From: Paludisphaera rhizosphaerae
GTDB taxonomy: Bacteria > Planctomycetota > Planctomycetia > Isosphaerales > Isosphaeraceae
Assembly: GCF_011065895.1 (NCBI RefSeq)
Contig: NZ_JAALCR010000001.1
Span: forward strand, 1 to 64,000
Length of the DNA stretch: 64,000 bases
Direction of reading: 5' to 3'
A program made the translations under genes and the position numbers. The notes under the pieces were generated by a model. It was not told where the DNA came from. It searched no databases and was given only the letters and a program-made list of their open reading frames with translations. Below are positions 57,902 to 64,000 of this stretch, piece by piece. Numbering within the stretch: the stretch's first letter is position 1; each line of letters opens with the position of its first letter.

Positions 57902-58249
57902 CTAGACTGGCAACACGCGATGCACGGCGAACGATTGGGACTCCCAGGTCGTCGTCCCGGTCGTCAGGATGAACCGCCAGGTGCCCACCTGGTCGAGATC
58001 TCCGTCGCCGAACACGCGGACGACCAATCCATCCCGCCCGTCGGTGTGGAACATGGCCACCTTGTCCGTGCAGGTGCCGTCGGGGCGTCGGAAGGTGATG
58101 ATCGGAACGTCGTCGCCTCCCGAGAGGTCGACCGGCATGCCGTCCACGTCGAGGACGAGGATCTCCAGGCGGACGCCGACGTCCCCGAGGCAGAGGGTTA
58201 AGGTGGGGCGAAAGTCGTCTCCGCCCTTGTGGTTCACCTGATATCGCAT
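57902..58249 (-). CDS. BppU-like beta-sandwich protein
   Basis: A 115-residue beta protein. The pattern MPVDLSGGDDVPIITFRRPDG, then DGRDGLVVRVFGDGDLDQVGT and a final RFILTTGTTTWESQSF strand matches the N-terminal domain of the phage baseplate upper protein family (BppU). It lies far from the tail module, next to the integrase, and is expressed convergently with the gene ending at 57776. The ATG at 58249 is likely; an in-frame GTG at 58261 is possible. Confidence 0.5.
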   Translation of the reverse strand: MRYQVNHKGGDDFRPTLTLCLGDVGVRLEILVLDVDGMPVDLSGGDDVPIITFRRPDGTCTDKVAMFHTDGRDGLVVRVFGDGDLDQVGTWRFILTTGTTTWESQSFAVHRVLPV

Positions 58250-58371
58250 TGAGTAGAGCACGGAGTCCTTGGGAAGCGAGCAGGGCGGCGTTCGACTGAT
58301 GGGATATACCCCCCCTGCTCCTGCATTCCGAGTGAGCGTCGAGCGGCCCGTCGCGTCATCGGCGCCCTGCC

Positions 58372-59454
58372 TCACCCCGCCGCGGCCTCCGGCTTGGCCG
58401 TCCTGAGAGCTTCCAGCCGAGCATGTGCGTCCTGGAAGGTCGACGTTCGGAAGCGGCCGTAGACCTGCTCGATCATCTTGACCGAGGTGCCGGCCATCCG
58501 GGCGATCAGCAAGACGTCCAGGCCCGCCATGAGGCACTCGGAGATCCAGAGGTGGCGGAAGCTGTACACGGTGATCGAGGATCGAACTCCGGCCCTCCCT
58601 CGCACGCTCTGGAAGCGTTCGGCGAGGTTGACCGACGTGTAGGCCCCGCCCGAGGGCCGCTGGAAGATCGGTTCGGCGGTCGTCTTGCCGTCGAGGTGCT
58701 TCTCCAGGATCTCCACGGCCTCGCCCGACAGATGGATGGTCCGGACCTTCCCCGTCTTCCGGGCGGTCTTGTGCTCGCGTAGCACGATCGCCGACGCCCG
58801 TCGGTCGTAATCGCCCACCCTCGCCCGGATCAACTCGTAGGAGCGGGCCCCTGTCGCGTGGTAGAGCCTCAGCAGGTCGCCCATGTGGTCGAAGGAGTCG
58901 CCGGCGTTGAAGAGCTTCGCCACCTCCTCGGCGGTCGGCAGGTCCCCCTCGGAGAGTGACTTGGGGGGGAGATGGATGGGCTCGACTCGGGCGAAGGGGT
59001 CGCACGGTCGGATCCAGCCCTGGCGGACGGCCCGCCTGAACATCGCCTTGATCGAGGTCAGGTGTTTGCCCTGGTAGTCGAGGGAGTAGCTCTGCGAGGC
59101 CATCCACGACGTGAAGGCGTCGATCGCCTTGGAGTCGATGGAGTCCGCCGGCTTCGCTTCCCCAACGAACTCCACGAACCGGTTGATGTGGCGGGTCCGC
59201 TCAAGGTGGTTCTTGGCGGCCCGGTGCCGTCCGACCCATTCGAGGAACTTCGTCCGCAGGGTGGCCAGACTCATCCGTAGGTGCCGCTGGCGACCAACCG
59301 GCCGGGACTCTTCCTTGCCCGCGAGGAAGGCCCACAGGGCCGCCCTGGCCACCTCCTGTGGGGTCTCCTCGACCTTGCCGTAGTACCTGGGCGAGCCCCC
59401 AGCCTCGCTATACCAGTAGCCGTTTTTCGCCCTCACCTCGGGTCGTCTCGCCAT
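58372..59454 (-). CDS. int: Tyrosine-family site-specific integrase
   Basis: A 360-residue recombinase with an N-terminal arm-binding/core-binding part (1-165, SAM-like helices LATLRTKFLEWVGRH) and a catalytic domain with Arg204 (GARSYEL), Lys229 region, the second Arg in VYSFRHLW (Arg300), and nucleophile Tyr332 (VYGRF). The usual HxxR box reads YSFRHL, with Tyr in place of the first His. The gene starts 140 bases inside attR and reads away from it, the standard position. GAGGGG precedes the ATG. Confidence 0.92.
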   Translation of the reverse strand: MARRPEVRAKNGYWYSEAGGSPRYYGKVEETPQEVARAALWAFLAGKEESRPVGRQRHLRMSLATLRTKFLEWVGRHRAAKNHLERTRHINRFVEFVGEAKPADSIDSKAIDAFTSWMASQSYSLDYQGKHLTSIKAMFRRAVRQGWIRPCDPFARVEPIHLPPKSLSEGDLPTAEEVAKLFNAGDSFDHMGDLLRLYHATGARSYELIRARVGDYDRRASAIVLREHKTARKTGKVRTIHLSGEAVEILEKHLDGKTTAEPIFQRPSGGAYTSVNLAERFQSVRGRAGVRSSITVYSFRHLWISECLMAGLDVLLIARMAGTSVKMIEQVYGRFRTSTFQDAHARLEALRTAKPEAAAG

Positions 59455-59468
59455 CGGATTTGCCCCTC

Positions 59469-59487
59469 TGTCGGATTCAATCCGGTA
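59469..59487 (+). repeat. 19-bp arm-type repeat, right end
   Basis: The second copy of tgtcggattcaatccggta (first at 28242-28260), between the integrase start and attR. It is a candidate arm site for integrase binding and may overlap the int promoter region. Confidence 0.5.
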
Positions 59488-59593
59488 TAACTGAGGGAAT
59501 CATAAGCCGAATCGAGTGGATCGACAAGAGGCAAGTAGTGGCCCTAGTGGCACTTGCGACACACGCGAAGCGTGGTGAGGCGTCAGCCGAACC

Positions 59594-59646
59594 GTTTGCT
59601 AAACCGTTAGACGGAGAAATCCGTCTCGGGGGTTCGAATCCCCCCC
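59594..59646 (+). repeat. attR core (53-bp direct repeat, right)
   Basis: Identical to 28093-28145 and followed by an extra C and then tctccgctcc. The upstream bases cgtcagccgaacc do not pair as a tRNA 5' half, so this is the displaced tRNA-Ser 3' end. Confidence 0.92.
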
Positions 59647-59905
59647 CTCTCCGCTCCGCTAGAAGCTGCAAAGTCTTACGGCAGATTCTTCCCCTTCCTG
59701 GGGGTGCCGAGTGCTTGGTTGCACCTTGCCGGTTCCATGCCGGCTGTCTGATTCAAACAGCTCAATGATCCGGGTGGATGCGTCCTATGATCCTCCGGCG
59801 TCGCATCGGTAATCCTTCGCTCCAGATCCTTCCACGGATGCTACTGTCTCCTTCGGCGGCCGTGCGTGGCAGGATTCGGCCCTACGAATGGAGGGGAGAG
59901 GCTGT
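59647..59905. other. Flank homologous to the phage-side attL flank
   Basis: From about 59658 to 59809 this sequence is alignable with 28152-28305: shared blocks include ttgccggtt, gatgcgtcct and gcgtcgcatcgg, and both have a short ccggtt...gccgg hairpin. No gene is supported. It may be ordinary tRNA downstream DNA of which the phage carries a diverged relative, or the end of an older element. Confidence 0.55.
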
Positions 59906-60439
59906 ATGCCGCCGAGGCGAAGTCACACTCTGGCCGACCTGATGGGTTTCGTCGTCGCCGTCGGCGTGTCGCTGGGATGTCTGACTCTCTACTCGCGTAT
60001 CGACCCGATCGACTTCTCGGCCCGCAACATCACCCTCATGCCGGACTTGATGACGGCGGCGACGAGTTTCCTCGTCCCCATTTCGTTGTCGCTCGGCGCG
60101 ATCGCCATGCTGAAAACTCCACGTCGCCGATGGCCATACCATCCGGCCGTCATGGTTGGCGTCTCGATCGTAGCGGCGGCGTTCGAGTCGTCATTCGGCT
60201 TTGCCAAGCTGCTCTACCATGCTTCCGTGATAACCGCCGACAATCTCTCGCTGGCCTTCACGTACTGGGTAGACCATCTGCGGGGGATCGTCGTGATCCC
60301 GCTAATCGCCTTCGTACTCGTAGCCGCACTCGGGGGCCGACTCAGTTTGCCCAGGGATCTGATCGAGTGGGCGGCCGTATGCTCGGGAATTTCCTGGATC
60401 GTCCTCTGGTCTTCGCGGTATTGGCCACCGTTCTTCTGA
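59906..60439 (+). CDS. Four-helix membrane protein, tandem paralogue 1
   Basis: A 177-residue protein with four hydrophobic segments. It begins with the family motif TLADLMGFVVAV and has a conserved loop RRWPYHPAVMVG between helices 2 and 3. The ATG at 59906 follows GGAGGGGAG. It is the first of four tandem paralogues on the same strand with short gaps; function unknown. Confidence 0.65.
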   Translation: MPPRRSHTLADLMGFVVAVGVSLGCLTLYSRIDPIDFSARNITLMPDLMTAATSFLVPISLSLGAIAMLKTPRRRWPYHPAVMVGVSIVAAAFESSFGFAKLLYHASVITADNLSLAFTYWVDHLRGIVVIPLIAFVLVAALGGRLSLPRDLIEWAAVCSGISWIVLWSSRYWPPFF

Positions 60440-60453
60440 TCGGAGGCGACGCC

Positions 60454-60987
60454 GTGGACCGAGACAACCGATGGAACATCAGCCTCGCCGACCTCGCGGT
60501 CCTGATGGTCGGCTTTGCCCTCTCGATCGCTGTGTTGCGGTCGGCCTCGGACGTCACGCCGACACAGGGGGTCCTCTACTACCACTATTCGAACTACACG
60601 GCGATCACCGCCCTGTCCTCGATCCCGCTGACCTTGACTCTGGCGGCGATCGCCATCGCCAGGACCGGACTACGCGAGTGGCCCTTCCACCCCGCCATCG
60701 TGCTGGGTCTGGTCACGTTCGCCCTGGCGGCCGTCCTGATCGTCCCGGTGTCGAGGTCGAACATGTACCTCTTCAACGTCGGGGGCTTCGATGGTGATAC
60801 CCGGTACGTCATGTATGGGGCGTCCCTGGTGAAGTACGTCCCGAAGTTTCTCGCCGCGACGTGCCTCGTCCTTCTGGCATGCGGCGGGCTGAGAAGGAGG
60901 ACCGATTGGCTCAGGGCGGCGGGTTGGTTCTTGTCACTATGGTGGGTCGGCCTGGGGAGCGCAGCCTACGTACTGAGTTACTTCTGA
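60454..60987 (+). CDS. Four-helix membrane protein, tandem paralogue 2
   Basis: A 177-residue paralogue: ISLADLAVLMVGFALS at the start, then the loop REWPFHPAIVLG. The GTG at 60454 follows CGGAGG. It lies 14 bases after copy 1, so the genes are probably one transcript. Confidence 0.65.
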   Translation: MDRDNRWNISLADLAVLMVGFALSIAVLRSASDVTPTQGVLYYHYSNYTAITALSSIPLTLTLAAIAIARTGLREWPFHPAIVLGLVTFALAAVLIVPVSRSNMYLFNVGGFDGDTRYVMYGASLVKYVPKFLAATCLVLLACGGLRRRTDWLRAAGWFLSLWWVGLGSAAYVLSYF

Positions 60988-61000
60988 CGGGGGCGAGGCG

Positions 61001-61507
61001 TTGGACCGTAAGCTCTCGATCGCCGAGTTGGTCGTCCTGGTCGGGGCGTTCGCCCTGGCCCTGGGTTCGCTGCGTCTGTTCCTCTATATGATCCCCCTGC
61101 CGACTGACGCGAAGACCCAGGCGGCCTACCGGACGCGGTACGTCGTCGACGCCGCTTCGGCCTTCATCGCCCCGCTCTATCTTGTGGTCGTCGTCCTGTC
61201 GACACGCCGAACTCCGCCCTCGGAGCGGCAAGGCCATGCGGTCTTCGTGGCAGGGCCCACGATCCTTGGGTTGATGGCGTCTATCCTGTCCGGAGTCGCC
61301 TACCATGCCTTCCGTCGAACAGGGGGGGGGGCCGCCGTCGAACGGATCTACGGAATTTGCCAGAACTCAGGAGTAATCCTTTTCGTGTGTTTCGTCATGC
61401 TCGCGGTGGGAAGACGACTCCGTTGGCCCCAGGACCGCCTGGAATGGTCCGCCTGGGCGCTGATCGCGTGCTGGATGTTCCTGATCTTCCTGCCGGTGCT
61501 GGTCTGA
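61001..61507 (+). CDS. Four-helix membrane protein, tandem paralogue 3 (diverged)
   Basis: A 168-residue, most diverged copy: LSIAELVVLVGAFALA at the start; the WPxHPA loop is degenerate (RQGHAVFVAGPTILG). The start is TTG at 61001, 13 bases after copy 2. Confidence 0.6.
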   Translation: MDRKLSIAELVVLVGAFALALGSLRLFLYMIPLPTDAKTQAAYRTRYVVDAASAFIAPLYLVVVVLSTRRTPPSERQGHAVFVAGPTILGLMASILSGVAYHAFRRTGGGAAVERIYGICQNSGVILFVCFVMLAVGRRLRWPQDRLEWSAWALIACWMFLIFLPVLV

Positions 61508-61524
61508 CCTCCGGAGACGACGTC

Positions 61525-62061
61525 GTGGCCCGAGCCAAGCACTGGAATCCCAGCCTCGCCGACCTCGCCGTGCTCATCGTGGGTTTCGCCGTCTCGGCCG
61601 CTGTGCTGCGGTTCACCATGGCCAGCAGCCTCTCCTCGACGGGGATTCGACTCACGAAGAGCCTGCAAAACGCGGCGACGGCGTCGTTGTCCCTGTGCCC
61701 CTTGAGTTGGACGGTCGCCGTGCTCGCGATGCGGAGGACCAGCCGTCGTTGCTGGCCTTTGCATCCCGCCGTCGTTGTGGGCCTGACCTCATTCGCCATA
61801 GCCGTCTACGAATTCGTCCCCAGGGTCATGCCGGCCCTCCTGCGCCTCACGCGAAGTTGGTCGCTCGACTCCGCGACGCTCTTCTTCGGGGCGATGCTCC
61901 TGGGACACGTCGGGAAAGCCCTCTTCGCCTGGGCCTTCATCATCCTGGTCGCGAAGCGGATTCGACGGCCCGACAGTTGGCTGGCGGTCGCCGGTTGGCT
62001 GCTCTGGCTCTGCTGGGTCGGCGGCGACTTCTCACGCTACGTGGTGGGTTGGCTCGCTTAG
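61525..62061 (+). CDS. Four-helix membrane protein, tandem paralogue 4
   Basis: A 178-residue copy: PSLADLAVLIVGFAVS at the start and the loop RCWPLHPAVVVG. It ends with helix 4 and an aromatic stretch (YVVGWLA). The GTG at 61525 follows GGAG. It closes the paralogue array. Confidence 0.65.
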   Translation: MARAKHWNPSLADLAVLIVGFAVSAAVLRFTMASSLSSTGIRLTKSLQNAATASLSLCPLSWTVAVLAMRRTSRRCWPLHPAVVVGLTSFAIAVYEFVPRVMPALLRLTRSWSLDSATLFFGAMLLGHVGKALFAWAFIILVAKRIRRPDSWLAVAGWLLWLCWVGGDFSRYVVGWLA

Positions 62062-62332
62062 CAGGGCGATGCGGGCGATCACGTGCACGGACATTTCGCG
62101 GTTCTCATCGACCACCGTCGCCGCCTTCATTCGGAACGACCATACGCCATCCCGTTGAGTTGATTTCTCTCGAACATCACGGCCGCAGCGAGTTCGACGG
62201 CCGGGTGCACGATCACCAAGACCAACGTGGAGAGCTTCACGATCATTCCGCGATGATGACGGCCGCGTTGGGGGCTACTCCGCAGGACGAGATTCCAGGA
62301 GATCGCCGAGGTCGGCCGGCCGATGGTGTCGT
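62062..62332. other. Gap after the membrane-protein array
   Basis: About 270 bases. A minus-strand fragment 62127-62246 could encode a short hydrophobic peptide (MIVKLSTLVLVIVHPAVELA), possibly a decayed array-like gene in the opposite direction. No full gene is supported. Confidence 0.35.
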
Positions 62333-62656
62333 TCAGAGCGTGACGGCCCGGCTCAGCGCGAGGTAATCCTCGTAACTGAGGTCGAGGTCTCCGCACCCGG
62401 TCGGCCCCTGGAAGAGCCGGATCTGGAGGGGGCCGAAGGGATCGTCGAAGCTGGCGTGCAGCAGGAAACGATCGGACTGGGGCCTGTCCGCGAAGAACTC
62501 GGCCGGGAGGACGTGCCGGTAGCCGCGTGCGACGGCGGTCCGGTTGAGGCCTCGTAGCTGGTCGAGGGTGGCCGCCCGCTCGTAGTCGGCGATGAGCAGT
62601 TTGCACGAGTCGCAGAGGATCGCGGCGGATTGGGCGCCGCAGGACAGGCAGTGCAT
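62333..62656 (-). CDS. Small zinc-ribbon protein, paralogue of prophage gene 56098-56388
   Basis: A 107-residue protein with MHCLSCGAQSAAILCDSCKL at the N-terminus (two CxxC motifs) and SYEDYLALSRAV at the C-terminus. The architecture and end motif match the prophage gene. The start at 62656 follows GGGAGGAT. It lies outside attR, suggesting spread of the same small family by mobile DNA or host expansion. Confidence 0.65.
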   Translation of the reverse strand: MHCLSCGAQSAAILCDSCKLLIADYERAATLDQLRGLNRTAVARGYRHVLPAEFFADRPQSDRFLLHASFDDPFGPLQIRLFQGPTGCGDLDLSYEDYLALSRAVTL

Positions 62657-62966
62657 GGTTGGATCCTCCCGGGGGCCGATCGAAGACCGAAGAGAATCTA
62701 TCACACTTTGAGAATGATTGACCCAATGGCCTCGATTGAGGCCATCCATGATGTGAACCGGTCGACATCGTTGGACGTGATTGCGTCTGCATTTTTTTCT
62801 TGGCGACATGATCGACGGACCTGGTAAGGTGGCGGCGTCGACCCGTCGTCGATACCTCCTCTCCCCGAGGACGATATCCCTCGTCCTCCCGTCGACGGAT
62901 TCGGTCCATTCGATTCGACCCGTCTTGTAGCATGGCTCGCGCACGGACACTTCACGGGAGGTCGCC
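62657..62966. other. Gap with perfect hairpin
   Basis: A perfect eight-pair hairpin ATGGCCTC-GATT-GAGGCCAT is at 62726-62745, between two divergent genes. A T7 tract (gcatttttttctt) lies nearby without a stem. No gene seen. Possible operator or processing site. Confidence 0.4.
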
Positions 62967-63923
62967 ATGATGCGGAACCGCAGGGAGTTCCTCGGACTCG
63001 TCGGTGCAGCGACGACGATCGGCATGACCGGCGTCGGCAATGCCCAGGATCAACCCTCGCCAGGGACGCCGACGCCCGCAGCGAAGCGACGGCGTCCGAT
63101 CGGCGTTTCGACCTACTCGTTCTGGCAGTTCCGCGGCAACCGGCTGGGGATCGAGGACTGCATCGAGAAGGCCGCCGCGATGGGGTTCGACGGCGTGGAG
63201 GTCCTCCACGTCCAGATGAAGGACGACTCCAACCCTGCGCTCCAGAGCATCAAGCGGAAGGCCCATTCGGTCGGACTGCCGTTGATGGGCTTCTCGACTC
63301 ACCAGGGGTTCGTCTTCCCCGACGAGGCCGAGCGTAAGGCGAACATCGAAAAGACGCTCCGTCAGATCGACCTGGCCTACCGCATGGGCATCCCGACCAT
63401 GCGGATCAACACCGGACGCTGGAACACCATCAAATCGTTCGACGAGTTCATGGCCCACAAGGGAATCGAGCCCACGCCGGCCGGCCACACGGATGACGAG
63501 GCCTTCGGATGGGTCATCGGCGCGCTGGAGAAACTCCTCCCCCGCGCCGAGGAGTGCGGGGTCGTCCTCGGGCTGGAGAACCACTGGGGGCTCGGTCGTA
63601 CGGCCGGCGGCGTGCTCCGGATCGTCGAGGCGATCAAGTCCCCGTGGCTCAAGATGACGCTCGACACGGGCAACTTCCTGGAGAACTCGTACGAGCAGAT
63701 GGAGCAGATGGCGGCCAGCCCGATCGGCGTCGAACTGGTGCAGGCCAAGACGTATTTCGGCGGCGGCCGCTGGTATTCGCTGGACCTCGACTACGCGCGG
63801 ATCGCCAAGATCCTGAACGACCACGACTATCGCGGCTGGATCTCGCTGGAATTCGAGGGGAACGACGACGCCGAGACCGGCGTGCCGAAGAGCCTGGAGA
63901 TGCTTCGCAAGCACCTCGGTTGA
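62967..63923 (+). CDS. Tat-exported sugar phosphate isomerase/epimerase-like protein
   Basis: A 318-residue protein of the xylose isomerase-like TIM-barrel family. The N-terminus has a Tat-type signal (NRREFLGLVGAATT) and the barrel motifs SVGLPLMGFSTHQG, metal/acid residues in GLENHWGL and TLDTGNF, and the last Glu in ISLEFEG. The ATG at 62967 follows GGGAGG. Such exported isomerase-like proteins are very common in planctomycetes. Substrate unknown. Confidence 0.82.
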   Translation: MMRNRREFLGLVGAATTIGMTGVGNAQDQPSPGTPTPAAKRRRPIGVSTYSFWQFRGNRLGIEDCIEKAAAMGFDGVEVLHVQMKDDSNPALQSIKRKAHSVGLPLMGFSTHQGFVFPDEAERKANIEKTLRQIDLAYRMGIPTMRINTGRWNTIKSFDEFMAHKGIEPTPAGHTDDEAFGWVIGALEKLLPRAEECGVVLGLENHWGLGRTAGGVLRIVEAIKSPWLKMTLDTGNFLENSYEQMEQMAASPIGVELVQAKTYFGGGRWYSLDLDYARIAKILNDHDYRGWISLEFEGNDDAETGVPKSLEMLRKHLG

Positions 63924-63939
63924 GACAGGCGTCGACTCC

Positions 63940-64000
63940 TCAATCGATGAATCGATTGCGGCGCAGGTCGCCGTGCGGGTTGAAATCCCGGTAGTGGGGG
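63940..64000 (-). CDS. Partial gene, C-terminal end only
   Basis: The minus strand at the window edge ends in a clean frame: PHYRDFNPHGDLRRNRFID and TGA at 63942-63940. Only the last 19 residues are visible; the rest lies beyond the window. No family assigned. It converges on the isomerase-like gene. Confidence 0.45.
   Translation of the reverse strand, partial: PHYRDFNPHGDLRRNRFID

Larger units (their letters stand above)
28566..58321. repeat. Dispersed 12-16-bp repeat family, consensus GGGAGCAGGRGGG
   Basis: Copies reading on the plus strand: 28748, 29041, 31454, 34793, 37276, 40220, 41781, 43225, 45263, 46012, 47198, 49351, 50426, 52068, 52568, 57786. Copies reading on the minus strand (left coordinate): 28566, 28925, 36915, 37777, 40190, 44806, 47062, 49402, 52401, 53915, 57808, 58309. 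Six plus-strand copies share the longer form GACGGGAGCAGG. The core GGAGCAGG with its G-run was not seen by eye in the flanking chromosome. Relative to transcription, copies read in sense just before starts and in antisense at or after stops. Confidence 0.8.
28093..59646. mobile_element. Complete prophage integrated in tRNA-Ser(GCU)
   Basis: The element is bounded by 53-bp direct repeats (28093-28145 and 59594-59646) corresponding to the 3' half of tRNA-Ser, with a tyrosine integrase reading inward from the right end. It carries terminase, portal, scaffold, coat, tail tube, tape measure, tail proteins, an antirepressor, a primase-polymerase and an AAA ATPase. Structural genes form one minus-strand block (29111-47055); early genes are mostly on the plus strand from 47394. 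Tail tube and tape measure proteins and no contractile sheath suggest a siphovirus-like particle. No recognisable endolysin was found. All structural frames look intact. Confidence 0.93.

Noticed and set aside
28566-58321. Repeat family as a CRISPR array
   Set aside because: The copies are dispersed at irregular distances, in both orientations, and there are no spacers of constant length or cas genes.
28566-58321. Repeat family explained only as Shine-Dalgarno sequences
   Set aside because: About half of the copies read antisense after stops, and six share a longer GAC-extended form, so translation initiation alone cannot explain them.
62127-62246. Short minus-strand hydrophobic peptide as a gene
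   Set aside because: No convincing ribosome-binding site and only 39 codons; reported only as possible remnant.

Overview
The window looks like chromosome of a high-G+C planctomycete, probably of the Isosphaeraceae type. The reasons are a PEP-CTERM protein, a large Ser/Thr kinase with a helical sensor half, abundant Uma2-family genes, several small families of membrane proteins and pervasive GTG/TTG starts. The assignment is inferred from gene content and base composition, not from a marker gene. A 31.5-kb integrated phage (about 28093-59646) sits inside the chromosomal DNA, at a tRNA-Ser(GCU) gene.

Left chromosomal part (1-28062): a sigma-54 response regulator with its soluble histidine kinase; pnp and rpsO; a YfhO-like and a second polytopic glycosyltransferase-like protein followed by a Uma2 protein, chained by 4-base overlaps; a radical SAM protein; pdxA; a secreted protein of unknown role; a PfkB-like kinase; a metallo-beta-lactamase hydrolase; a Ser/Thr kinase; a PEP-CTERM protein; a sugar block (secreted aldose 1-epimerase, sodium:solute symporter, small membrane protein, GH13 amylase); two tandem Uma2 genes; and hldD. 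Palindromic extragenic repeats lie near 42-209, 12541-12597 and 21071-21235.

Prophage (28093-59646): flanked by a 53-bp direct repeat of the tRNA-Ser 3' half, with a tyrosine integrase at the right end. Minus-strand genes from 47055 down to 29111 form one late block: zinc-ribbon protein, sigma-like factor, small genes including a holin or spanin candidate, terminase, portal, scaffold, coat, connector and tail-completion proteins, tail tube, tape measure, tail proteins and a tail-tip SGNH esterase. From 47394 rightward lie early genes: an AAA ATPase behind a near-consensus promoter, a P22-type antirepressor, an HNH-like protein, a CsrA-like protein, a primase-polymerase and a string of small unknowns. 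Next comes a cargo region with a TIR-domain protein carrying an AbiTii-like segment (probable phage defence), zinc-ribbon and Uma2 proteins, and a BppU-like beta-sandwich protein beside the integrase.

The most unusual feature is a 12-16-bp sequence, GGGAGCAGGRGGG, present about 28 times in the prophage and not seen in the flanking chromosome. It mostly obeys an orientation rule: it reads in the sense direction just before gene starts, often acting as the ribosome-binding site, and in antisense at or just after stops. Genes or gene blocks are therefore bracketed by inverted repeats.

Right part (59647-64000): a stretch homologous to the phage-side flank of attL, four tandem paralogous four-helix membrane proteins, a paralogue of a zinc-ribbon gene that is also inside the prophage, a Tat-exported sugar isomerase-like protein, and the 3' end of one more gene. 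This suggests the accessory region does not stop at attR.
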